DNA of 64,000 nt. Source: Hymenobacter terrenus. Its GTDB lineage: Bacteria; Bacteroidota; Bacteroidia; Cytophagales; Hymenobacteraceae. A program made the position numbers and the translations under genes. This document shows positions 53,664 to 60,124 of the stretch, in pieces (position 1 is the stretch's first letter; every line of letters starts with the position of its first letter). The stretch lies in assembly GCF_000972495.1 (NCBI RefSeq), contig NZ_LATM01000002.1:248001-312000 (forward strand), written 5' to 3'. Below the pieces are notes generated by a model. That model was not told the origin of the DNA and made no database searches. It saw only the letters and a program-made list of their open reading frames with translations.

Positions 53664-54503
53664 ATGAACCGTGACATTCGACTACGCATTGCCCAAAGCA
53701 CGCTCACCGTGCTGGAGCAAGGCGTGTACCAATCGGCAAGTAACCAGCCTGTCGTGCTGGCCGCAGCCCAGCGGGCCGCCGAGGCCGGCAGCCGACTTTA
53801 CCGGCCCGCCGATGCCGACGACCTACTGCGGGAGTTTGACCAACCCGGCGGAGCACCGGCGGAAGTGCGCGTGTACGCCGCCACTACCTTGCAAGCCGCC
53901 GCGGCGCTGGCCGGTGGCGGGGACCGGGTGGGCTGCCTGAACTTTGCTTCGGCCCGCAATCCGGGCGGTGGCTTCCTGGGCGGCAGCCAGGCGCAGGAAG
54001 AAAGCTTGGCGCGGTCGTCGGGTTTGTACCCTTGCCTGGCGCAGTTTCGGGAAATGTATGCCCACAACGCCCGCCCCGAAAGCACAGGCCTCTACAGCGA
54101 CTACTTCATTTACTCGCCGGGCGTGCCGGTGTTCCGGGGCGAAGCCGGCGAGTGGCTGGCCGAGCCCTTCCAACTCGATGTGCTCACCGCCCCCGCCGTT
54201 AATGCCGGGGCGTTGCAGCGTAACAACCCGGAACTGTTACCGGAGCTGGTGCCCACCATGCGGCGCCGCCTCCGGCTGGTGCTGGCCGCTGCCGCCCGAA
54301 ACGGTATCGAGACCTTGATTCTGGGTGCTTGGGGCTGCGGCGTGTTTGCCAACGACGCCATCCAGATTGCCGAATTGTTTGCCGAAGCCTTGGCCGAGCC
54401 CAGTATTCGGGGTCGATTTCGCCGCCTCGATTTCGCGGTGTATGACCCCAAGCCGCCTCATGCCACCCTACAAGCGTTTGAACGTATACTAAAATCTTTC
54501 TAA
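53664..54503 (+). CDS. TIGR02452 family, PARG-like protein
   Basis: ATG 53664 (MNRDIRLRIAQ) is chosen because family members start this way; the open frame runs 18 codons upstream over a hairpin. The 279-residue protein has the microbial PARG-type signature: 'NFASARNPGGGFLGGSQAQEESLARSSGLY', with N99-P-G-G-G and Q111-E-E. A macrodomain-like C-terminal half with 'ILGAWGCGVFAND' follows. The fold binds and hydrolyses ADP-ribose conjugates. Its place between Y RNA unit 1 and units 2-7, inside a Ro/RtcB locus, suggests a role in RNA-end or protein ADP-ribose removal; this is inferred only from context. Confidence 0.88.
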   Translation: MNRDIRLRIAQSTLTVLEQGVYQSASNQPVVLAAAQRAAEAGSRLYRPADADDLLREFDQPGGAPAEVRVYAATTLQAAAALAGGGDRVGCLNFASARNPGGGFLGGSQAQEESLARSSGLYPCLAQFREMYAHNARPESTGLYSDYFIYSPGVPVFRGEAGEWLAEPFQLDVLTAPAVNAGALQRNNPELLPELVPTMRRRLRLVLAAAARNGIETLILGAWGCGVFANDAIQIAELFAEALAEPSIRGRFRRLDFAVYDPKPPHATLQAFERILKSF

Positions 54504-54540
54504 TAATCGTTTTCATTTTAACTGCCGGAATGAGGAAGAC

Positions 54541-54604
54541 GGCTGCCCATTGGGGCAGTCGCCGACCGGGACGGTGCCACAGACGTGGCCCGTCCCAACT
54601 CGGC
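54541..54604 (+). other. Paired hairpins before Y RNA unit 2
   Basis: An 8-bp stem around ATTG (54541-54560) is followed by a long stem (GGGACGG/CCGTCCC plus GCCAC/GTGGC, about 54567-54597) flanked by CCGA/TCGG. Neither has a T-run. They could be processing signals or the mRNA end of the PARG-like gene. Confidence 0.55.
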
Positions 54605-54619
54605 TGAATCCGCACGGTT

Positions 54620-54742
54620 CAGGTGCCGTAGGCGGGCGATACTTCGCTGGTTGAAAGAATTGCTCCATGAGTAGTTTAGTTGGGTTCGACTCCCCTTCCG
54701 CCGCTTCGGCTGCGGTTGACACGCCAGCCGCTTGTTGCCCTG
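54620..54742 (+). ncRNA. Y RNA-like unit 2 (capped acceptor stem, no D-arm)
   Basis: GGTGCCGTAG, TACTTCG and CTTGTTGCCC are all present. The closing end pairs 54620-54623 with 54739-54742, and the inner helix 54631-54638 pairs with 54722-54729 with one A-G mismatch. A stem at 54698-54715 is capped by a UUCG tetraloop (seven pairs, one mismatch) in the position of an acceptor stem. The T-loop TTCGACT is present on a weak stem, and no D-arm is seen. Confidence 0.72.
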
Positions 54743-54777
54743 AATTTGCGGATGAAGCCAAGAAACATGTTTCCAGA

Positions 54778-54909
54778 TGGGTGCCGTAGCCGGGCCTTTC
54801 TTCGCTCCAAATAGGGGCGGTCGCGGGTTCGACTCCCGAAGTGCTGCCGCAAGGCAGGGCGCCGCAAAGTGGTAGGGCCGCGCCAATTGGCCGAGCGCCT
54901 GTTGCCCCG
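54778..54909 (+). ncRNA. Y RNA-like unit 3 with permuted tRNA-like domain (Ser/Tyr-like D-arm)
   Basis: GGTGCCGTAG, TTCTTCG and CCTGTTGCCCC frame the unit; the inner helix (GGCC 54793-54796 with GGCC 54889-54892) has mismatches further out. Inside, in order: anticodon-position strand GGCG (54816-54819), T-arm CGGG-TTCGACT-CCCG (54824-54838), acceptor stem CTGCC-GCAA-GGCAG (54844-54857), D-arm-like GCC-12 nt-GGC with GTGGTAG (54861-54878), and partner strand CGCC (54881-54884). This is a tRNA read in permuted order with a GNRA cap joining the acceptor ends. Confidence 0.78.
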
Positions 54910-54930
54910 TTTGGAAACAAAAGCTTGTAT

Positions 54931-55062
54931 TGGGTGCCGTAGGCGGATGCTACTTCGGGTACAGTTCCGCAAGGAGTGCGGGTTCGAATCCTGTCCGGGG
55001 CTCAAAAACCACGTGGCGAAATGGTAGACGCGCTGTAAAAACATCCGCCGCTTTTTGCCCCA
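54931..55062 (+). ncRNA. Y RNA-like unit 4 with class II (Leu-like) permuted tRNA domain
   Basis: The inner helix GGCGGATG (54942-54949) / CATCCGCC (55042-55049) is perfect, and the ends TGGG/CCCA pair with the same bulged T after GGG. Inside: ACAG (54961-54964) pairs with CTGT (55033-55036) at the anticodon-stem position; a long variable arm TCC-GCAA-GGA (54966-54975) follows; then T-arm 54978-54994 with loop TTCGAAT; then a weakly paired acceptor region; then a Leu-type D-arm, GCG-AAATGGTAGA-CGC (55016-55031). The long variable arm marks this copy as imitating a class II tRNA. The acceptor halves do not pair well, as if joined from two different tRNAs. Confidence 0.82.
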
Positions 55063-55084
55063 ATATTTTATTTCCAACCCCTGT

Positions 55085-55203
55085 CGGGTGTCGTAGCCCG
55101 GCCATACTTCGTGATTGTTCAGGACGCGGGTTCAAGTCCCGCCGGCGGCAGCCGTAGCTCAGTGGTTAGAGCGGGACTAGGAGGCCGGGCGCTTGTTGCC
55201 CCG
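55085..55203 (+). ncRNA. Y RNA-like unit 5 with complete permuted tRNA domain
   Basis: The inner helix CCCGGCC (55097-55103) / GGCCGGG (55183-55189) and the ends CGGG/CCCG are perfect. Inside: GTTC (55117-55120) pairs with GGAC (55174-55177); variable loop AGGAC; T-arm GCGGG-TTCAAGT-CCCGC (55126-55142); a short acceptor stem CGGC-GGCA-GCCG (55143-55154); TA; D-arm GCTC-AGTGGTTA-GAGC (55157-55172). Every tRNA element except the anticodon loop is present, in the order T-acceptor-D. This is the clearest copy. Confidence 0.88.
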
Positions 55204-55216
55204 GCAGGGGGTGGTT

Positions 55217-55280
55217 GCGCGGGTTCTGCGAGTCCGTGCATAAGTTGCTCAACGTGCGGACTCGCCGAGTTCGCGCTACG
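55217..55280. repeat. Palindromic repeat of the CGCGCTAC family between units 5 and 6
   Basis: A hairpin of about 20 pairs with one mismatch joins 55217-55236 to 55257-55276, ending GTTCGCGCTAC as in the repeats at 23164 and 29837. A T-rich run follows at 55283-55292, so it may also stop transcription. Confidence 0.65.
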
Positions 55281-55293
55281 AGTTTGTTTTTTA

Positions 55294-55371
55294 CCGGATG
55301 CCGTAGGCTCGCGCTACTCCGATCTATTAGTCGGGCCTTGTGCCCGTTGCGTGGGCCGTCTGTTGTTCCGG
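55294..55371 (+). ncRNA. Y RNA-like unit 6, short form without tRNA domain
   Basis: The ends CCGG/CCGG and an 8-bp inner helix GGCTCGCG (55306-55313) / CGTGGGCC (55350-55357, two G-U pairs) are kept. The blocks read ATGCCGTAG, TACTCCG and CTGTTGTTCC, each with a change from consensus. In place of the tRNA domain there is a GGGC-CTTGT-GCCC hairpin. It is either a minimal Y RNA or a decaying copy. Confidence 0.65.
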
Positions 55372-55391
55372 TTTTTGTGTGATAAAGCGGC

Positions 55392-55521
55392 CCGGTGCCG
55401 TAGCGCCGCCATATTTCGTTCAGGACGATGGGGTCGCAGGTTCGATTCCTGCCCGTTGGCTTCGGCTGGCGGTAGCTCAGTTGGTAGAGCACATTATGTG
55501 GGCGGCGTGCCTGTTGCCCGG
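55392..55521 (+). ncRNA. Y RNA-like unit 7 with complete permuted tRNA domain and UUCG cap
   Basis: The inner helix CGCCGCC (55404-55410) / GGCGGCG (55501-55507) is perfect, as are the ends CCGG/CCGG with the bulged T. Inside: GATG (55427-55430) pairs with CATT (55492-55495); variable loop GGGTC; T-arm GCAGG-TTCGATT-CCTGC (55436-55452); an 8-bp acceptor stem closed by a UUCG tetraloop (55453-55472); TA; D-arm GCTC-AGTTGGTA-GAGC (55475-55490). It ends 73 nt before the rtcB start. Confidence 0.88.
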
Positions 55522-55594
55522 TTCGTTTTATTTATTTTTCATCAACGACGAGACGCCAAATACGGCGCCTCACTCTCGTGCAACCACCATTGTT

Positions 55595-56995
55595 ATGGCC
55601 AATATTTTACGCGGCAACGACCTTCGTGCCCTCGGGTTCCCAGAAGGCCGGGCCATTGGGCTTGCTCTCGCGCAATTGCAGCGCAAGCACCTCAAAAAAC
55701 TTTCGCAAACCGACCAGCTAGCCCTGCTAGGTCAACTGTTAGCCAATCCCAAAGAATACCTCACTCATTTGGATTGGAGCCATACGGCGGCGGCCTTGCT
55801 GCCCCCGCCCAACCGCCACATCAGCTTGGTGGAGCGCAAGCCCTACGTCGCGTTCGGCGCCGAGCACATCGACCAGAGCGCGATTCATCAGATGGAAACG
55901 GCCATGAAGTTGCCGGTGACCGTCGCCGGCGCCCTCATGCCTGACGCCCACCACGGCTACGGCCTGCCCATTGGTGGGGTGCTGGCGACGGATAACGCGG
56001 TGATTCCCTACGCTGTGGGGGTCGACATCGGCTGCCGCATGGCCTTGTCGGTGTTCGACCTGCCGCCCAAGTACCTGACGCAGCGAGTGCAGGAGCTGCG
56101 CAAAATTCTGCTCGACAACACCCGCTTCGGCTCCGGTCGGGGTTGGGAGCGGGGCCAGCGGCTGGCGAATGCCGTGCTGGAGCGCGAGGAGTTTCTGGAA
56201 ATTCCTTTCCTGAAAAACAAGCGCGATAAGGCGGCGGAGCAGGTGGGTACCTCGGGCTCGGGCAACCACTTCGTGGAGTTCGGCATTGTCGAAATTACCG
56301 AAGCCGAAAACGGACTGGGCGTGCCGGCCGGGCAATACCTGGGCGTGCTCTCGCACTCCGGCTCGCGAGGCCTGGGCGCTGGCATTGCCGAGCACTACAC
56401 CCGCCTCGCCAAGGACGTGTGCCAGCTGCCCACCGAAGCCCAGCACCTCGCCTGGCTCGGCCTCGACACCGAAGCTGGTCAGGAATACTGGGCGGCCATG
56501 AACCTGGCCGGCGACTACGCCTCGGCCTGCCACGCCCAGATTCATCAGCGGCTGGCGAAAGCCTTGGGTGAGCGGCCCGTGGCCAAGGTGGAAAACCACC
56601 ACAACTTCGCCTGGAAGGAGCGCCTGGCCGATGGCCGTGAGGTTATCGTGCACCGCAAGGGCGCCACGCCGGCCGGGTCGGGCGTGCTGGGCATCATCCC
56701 CGGCTCGATGACGGCCCCTGGCTTCATCGTGCGCGGGCGCGGCCTGCCCGAGTCGTTGGCGTCGGCCTCGCACGGGGCCGGCCGGCTCATGTCGCGGACG
56801 CGGGCTAAAGCTGAATTGACGGAATCGGGCGTGCGCAAGCACCTGGCGGAGCACGGCATCGAGCTGATTGGTGGCGGGCTTGATGAAGCGCCGATGGCTT
56901 ATAAGGACATTCACACCGTGATGGCCAGCCAGCGCGAATTGGTAGACGTGCTGGGCTCGTTCACGCCGAAAATCGTGCGGATGGATGGGGCGTAA
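55595..56995 (+). CDS. rtcB: RtcB-family RNA ligase, copy 1
   Basis: ATG 55595 (MANILRGNDL) is chosen because the second copy starts identically and the longer frame upstream translates Y RNA unit 7. The 466-residue enzyme joins 2',3'-cyclic phosphate or 3'-phosphate RNA ends to 5'-OH ends using GTP and Mn2+. Seen are 'MPDAHHGYGLPIGGV', 'GVDIGCRM' (Asp144, Cys147), 'GTSGSGNHFVEF', 'HSGSRGLG', 'NHHNFAWKE', 'HRKGATPA' and 'SASHGAGR' with the guanylylated His393. All metal and GTP residues appear intact. It directly follows the Y RNA array. Confidence 0.95.
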   Translation: MANILRGNDLRALGFPEGRAIGLALAQLQRKHLKKLSQTDQLALLGQLLANPKEYLTHLDWSHTAAALLPPPNRHISLVERKPYVAFGAEHIDQSAIHQMETAMKLPVTVAGALMPDAHHGYGLPIGGVLATDNAVIPYAVGVDIGCRMALSVFDLPPKYLTQRVQELRKILLDNTRFGSGRGWERGQRLANAVLEREEFLEIPFLKNKRDKAAEQVGTSGSGNHFVEFGIVEITEAENGLGVPAGQYLGVLSHSGSRGLGAGIAEHYTRLAKDVCQLPTEAQHLAWLGLDTEAGQEYWAAMNLAGDYASACHAQIHQRLAKALGERPVAKVENHHNFAWKERLADGREVIVHRKGATPAGSGVLGIIPGSMTAPGFIVRGRGLPESLASASHGAGRLMSRTRAKAELTESGVRKHLAEHGIELIGGGLDEAPMAYKDIHTVMASQRELVDVLGSFTPKIVRMDGA

Positions 56996-57013
56996 CATTT
57001 GCCTGCCTGTCCG

Positions 57014-57225
57014 GCCGAGCATCTCGTTCGCCGGAAACATCACCCCCTGACCCCTGCCGGGCACGGCCTCTCTCCAAAAAAGAGGGGGCACCGGTCTGGC
57101 TCAGGTAAGAGTGATGAGTTAAAAGTCGCCTGCATTTTAACTCTCAACTCTTAACTCAACGCCAGGCTCCCCTCTCTTTTGGAGAGGGGCCGGGGGTGAG
57201 GTTTCCGGCAAGCGAGATGCTCGGC
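57014..57225. repeat. Nested palindromic repeats between the two rtcB genes
   Basis: GCCGAGCATCTCG...GGAAAC (57014-57038) is inverted at 57201-57225 with 23 of 25 matching, and belongs to the GCATCTCGC family. Nested inside are inverted copies of the CCCCTCTCC/GGAGAGGGG motif near 57064-57094 and 57167-57190. The block splits the two rtcB genes. Confidence 0.8.
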
Positions 57226-57247
57226 ATGACGTCCTTGCGCATCAATG

Positions 57248-57280
57248 AAAAGCCGCAACTGTATCAGTTGCGGCTTTTTT
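57248..57280 (+). terminator. Intrinsic terminator upstream of second rtcB
   Basis: AAAAGCCGCAACTG pairs with CAGTTGCGGCTTTT around a 3-nt loop, ending in TTTTTT. It should stop transcripts of the first rtcB, so the second copy probably has its own promoter. Confidence 0.92.
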
Positions 57281-57341
57281 CTTGCATAACATCGCCCTTG
57301 ACGCCTCGTACATCAGTGCTTTCACTATGTACTTCTCCACT

Positions 57342-58742
57342 ATGGCCAATCAACTCCGCGGCAACGACCTCCGCAAAATCGGCTTTCCTGAAGGGCCTGC
57401 CATTGGCCACGCCCTTGATGTGCTGGCTCAGAAAGAATTTCGCAAAATGGACAAGGGCAGCGCCCTGGCCCTGCTCAAGCAAATAAAGGACGACCCCTTC
57501 AAGTACGTGCGCGACGAAAACTGGCGCCCGGTGGCCGAGCAGCTCGTGCCGACGCCCTCGCGCGATGTGGCCCTGAACCCGGAAATAAAGGACTACCGCC
57601 GCTATGGCAACGACTTCATCGAGGACGGCGCCCGCAAGCAGATGGACGTGGCCATGCAGCTGCCCATCACCCTCGACGGTGCCCTCATGCCTGATGCCCA
57701 CCAGGGCTATGGCCTGCCCATCGGGGGCGTGCTGGCCGCCGACAACGCCGTGATTCCCTACGGCGTGGGCATGGACATTGGCTGCCGGATGGCGCTATCG
57801 GTGTTTGAGCTGCCACCAAAGTATCTGGAGCAGCGCCGCGACGAGCTGCGTAAGATGCTGCTGCACCACACCAAGTTCGGCAACAAGGAGGTTTTCAAAA
57901 AGGTGAACACGGACGACCCCATTTTCGAGCGGCCCGAATTTCGCGAAATCGCCGTGGCGCGTCAGAAGCTCGACTCGGCGGTGAAGCAGCTGGGCTCGTC
58001 GGGGTCGGGCAACCACTTCGTGGAGTTTGGGGTGGTTGACCTCACTGACCCTGAAAACGACTTGCGCCTACCCGTGGGGCAGTACCTGGGCGTGCTGTCG
58101 CACAGCGGCTCGCGGGGACTGGGGGCGGCCATTGCCCAGCACTACACCAAGGTGGCCATGGACAAATGCCCCCTGCCACCCCAGGCGCGGCACCTGGCCT
58201 GGCTCTCGCTCGACTCGCAGGAAGGGCAGGAGTACTGGGCGGCTATGAACCTGGCCGGCGACTACGCTTCGGCCTGCCACCACGACATTCACCGGCGCAT
58301 CGGCCAGGCGTTGGGCGAAAAGCCGTTGGCGCAAGTCGAAAACCACCACAATTTTGCCTGGAAGGAGGTGTTGGCCGATGGCCGCACGGCCATTGTGCAC
58401 CGCAAGGGGGCCACGCCGGCGGGCCAGGGCGTGCTGGGCATCATCCCCGGCTCGATGACGGCGCCCGGTTTCATCGTGCGGGGCCGGGGCGAGCGGGATT
58501 CCCTTAGCTCAGCTTCGCACGGGGCGGGGCGGCGGCTCTCGCGCACCCAGGCCAAAACGCAAATCAGCGAAGGCCAGCTCCGCCGCGAGTTGCGCGACCA
58601 CGGGGTGGAACTACTCGGTGGCGGCCTCGACGAAGCCCCTGCCGCCTACAAAGACATCCGCCAGGTGATGGCCCATCAGCGTGACCTGGTGGATGTGCTC
58701 GGCTCTTTCACCCCCAAAATTGTACGGATGGATGGGGCTTAA
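57342..58742 (+). CDS. rtcB: RtcB-family RNA ligase, copy 2
   Basis: Start at 57342 (MANQLRGNDL) by alignment to copy 1. It is also 466 residues, with the same motifs: 'MPDAHQGYGLPIGGV', 'GMDIGCRM' (Cys148), 'GSSGSGNHFVEF', 'HSGSRGLG', 'NHHNFAWKE' and 'SASHGAGRRLSRT' with His393. The two proteins are clear paralogues with divergent N-terminal thirds, differing most where copy 2 has 'TKFGNKEVFKKVNTDDPIF'. Both look catalytically complete. It is followed by its own terminator. Confidence 0.95.
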   Translation: MANQLRGNDLRKIGFPEGPAIGHALDVLAQKEFRKMDKGSALALLKQIKDDPFKYVRDENWRPVAEQLVPTPSRDVALNPEIKDYRRYGNDFIEDGARKQMDVAMQLPITLDGALMPDAHQGYGLPIGGVLAADNAVIPYGVGMDIGCRMALSVFELPPKYLEQRRDELRKMLLHHTKFGNKEVFKKVNTDDPIFERPEFREIAVARQKLDSAVKQLGSSGSGNHFVEFGVVDLTDPENDLRLPVGQYLGVLSHSGSRGLGAAIAQHYTKVAMDKCPLPPQARHLAWLSLDSQEGQEYWAAMNLAGDYASACHHDIHRRIGQALGEKPLAQVENHHNFAWKEVLADGRTAIVHRKGATPAGQGVLGIIPGSMTAPGFIVRGRGERDSLSSASHGAGRRLSRTQAKTQISEGQLRRELRDHGVELLGGGLDEAPAAYKDIRQVMAHQRDLVDVLGSFTPKIVRMDGA

Positions 58743-58829
58743 TTTTTTTGTCGCAATCCAACCTTTACGTACCCGACGTATGTTTGCATGTGTCTCCATA
58801 GGGGACAGTTGTTTTCATAGCTCGGAAAG

Positions 58830-58857
58830 CCTCTCGCCTTTGGCGGGAGGTTTTTTT
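58830..58857 (+). terminator. Intrinsic terminator
   Basis: CCTCTCGCC pairs with GGCGGGAGG around TTT, followed by seven Ts. It ends the RNA-repair locus. Confidence 0.92.
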
Positions 58858-58946
58858 ACTTATACCCTTTCCGAAGAGGATGCAAAAGGTGGGGCTCTGC
58901 GTCGAAAGCTGTTGGGGGCGTTCAGCCATCGGGGAGCATTGCCCCA

Positions 58947-59066
58947 ATGTACTCGTTCCTCGAAACCAACATGACTTATGTGGCCTTCACCAACGTAGGA
59001 GACTTCTTTGGCGGGCCTCTGGGCGAGATTTTTGAGAGCGAGCTGCTAGTGGACGTGCCCAAATAA
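58947..59066 (+). CDS. Short ORF (39 aa), possible gene remnant
   Basis: The frame reads MYSFLETNMTYVAFTNVGDFFGGP...LVDVPK. The composition is protein-like and ends cleanly, but it is too short to assign and may be the tail of a lost gene. The rest of 58743-59258 contains terminators and no other supported feature. Confidence 0.3.
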   Translation: MYSFLETNMTYVAFTNVGDFFGGPLGEIFESELLVDVPK

Positions 59067-59208
59067 ACAGCAACACCATAAGTGCATGAGCGAGCAACAA
59101 ACGGCTTCAATCGCCTACTGCTTGACCTTCAAACCACGCTCAAAAAATATCCAACTGGCTTCGTTAACGCACGGTAGCCCTTGCAAATCCTGCCTCCCGC
59201 AACGCAAA

Positions 59209-59238
59209 CAGCCCCAGTCGGAATACCGACCAGGGCTG
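59209..59238 (-). terminator. Hairpin at the end of the beta-barrel gene
   Basis: CAGCCC...GTCGG and its inverted partner (59209-59221 with 59226-59238) form an 11-bp stem with a 2-nt internal mismatch; on the minus strand a short TTT follows. Confidence 0.5.
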
Positions 59239-59258
59239 GAAAACAAGCTGCTGGGTCG

Positions 59259-59951
59259 TTATTTAGCGTCGAAGAGGTAAGTCAACGATAGCTGAAGTAC
59301 ACGGTTGGTTGCTTTTGTACTCTCCGGATATTCTGGCGCTAAATCCCGGAAGCCGAAACCAAAGCCGAGCTGTGCTTGAATAGGGCCAGTTTTGTAGCCG
59401 ATGCCAGCATTAGCACCCACATCAAAGCGGCGGATATATACCTTATTATCGCTACCTTCTTTGCTGGCAAACTTCACGTCAATGTCCTCTTTTGTCTCGT
59501 CCGAAAGCCTTCCACTAGGGTCAGAAATCTTTTGTTCGAACTTGACTTTACCACCAATGCCAAAACCTACATAAGGGCCTGCAAAAATTTGAAATCCTGA
59601 CGTTTTGCCTACATTATATACCAGGTTTACTGGAATTTCTGCGTAGTCCAGTCTGGCTGAAGCTTTGCTAGTGGCCGTAATTCCATTTGCCATTACCTCG
59701 TCTTCCGTCCGATAACCTTTCTGAGTATAGAGAATAGCTGGTTGAATAGCCAGATTACCAAACTGTACATTTACTACTAGGCCGATTTGTGACCCGAACC
59801 TGGAATCATTCGCGACATCTTCTCCTCGAATTCCTTTAACAACAGCAGAGTTTAGCCCTATGCGTGGACCAAAACTGATTTGGGCATTGGCAACCGTAGT
59901 AGTGGCCGTCAATAAGAAGCCAGCTAGTAAAAAACTGTGTGTTTGTTTCAT
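59259..59951 (-). CDS. Outer-membrane beta-barrel protein (porin family)
   Basis: The start at 59951 (MKQTHSFLLAGF) gives a standard signal peptide ending ANAQ; the frame is open 16 codons further. The 230-residue body alternates short strands ending in aromatic residues ('ISFGPRIGLNSAVVKG', 'DYAEIPVNLVYNVGKTSGFQIFAGPYVGFGIGGKV', 'FDVGANAGIGYKTGPIQAQLGFGFG') and ends in 'LQLSLTYLFDAK', as in the OMP_b-brl_2 family. Role unknown. A -7 box TACATTTG lies at 59990-59983. Confidence 0.85.
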   Translation of the reverse strand: MKQTHSFLLAGFLLTATTTVANAQISFGPRIGLNSAVVKGIRGEDVANDSRFGSQIGLVVNVQFGNLAIQPAILYTQKGYRTEDEVMANGITATSKASARLDYAEIPVNLVYNVGKTSGFQIFAGPYVGFGIGGKVKFEQKISDPSGRLSDETKEDIDVKFASKEGSDNKVYIRRFDVGANAGIGYKTGPIQAQLGFGFGFRDLAPEYPESTKATNRVLQLSLTYLFDAK

Positions 59952-59982
59952 GTAAAAAACGGTGGAAAGGCTGTATTTGCGG

Positions 59983-59990
59983 CAAATGTA
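59983..59990 (-). promoter_or_regulatory. -7 element for the beta-barrel gene
   Basis: CAAATGTA on the plus strand reads TACATTTG on the minus strand, 32 nt before the chosen ATG. Confidence 0.5.
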
Positions 59991-60124
59991 TATGAGCAAA
60001 TGCAGGTATGGCGACTATACTGCTGTAAAGCTGTGCAGGCACTGCCGCAAAATAGTTATCTCATAGTTAGCCATGTGCGAAATTTTAGTCCGGAAATATA
60101 CCAGCACGCCTTGGGCCTATACAC

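Noticed and set aside
55436..55490. Genuine tRNA genes in the array because of perfect T-arms and D-arms
   Set aside because: The T-arm precedes the D-arm, the acceptor ends are joined by a tetraloop and there is no anticodon loop, so these are not ordinary tRNAs.
54513..55492. Several open frames on both strands across the Y RNA array
   Set aside because: They translate the repeated RNA blocks and differ from unit to unit; the pairing pattern explains the sequence better than coding.
53443..55521. CRISPR array
   Set aside because: Repeats are structured units of 78-132 nt with variable interiors, unequal spacing and a gene between units 1 and 2; no cas genes are present.
55340..55594. Extended N-terminus of the first RtcB
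   Set aside because: The extension translates Y RNA unit 7, and the paralogue starts with the same M-A-N-x-L-R-G-N-D at the chosen position.
55739..57091. 450-codon minus-strand frame over the first rtcB gene
   Set aside because: Antisense shadow; the plus-strand RtcB protein is unambiguous.
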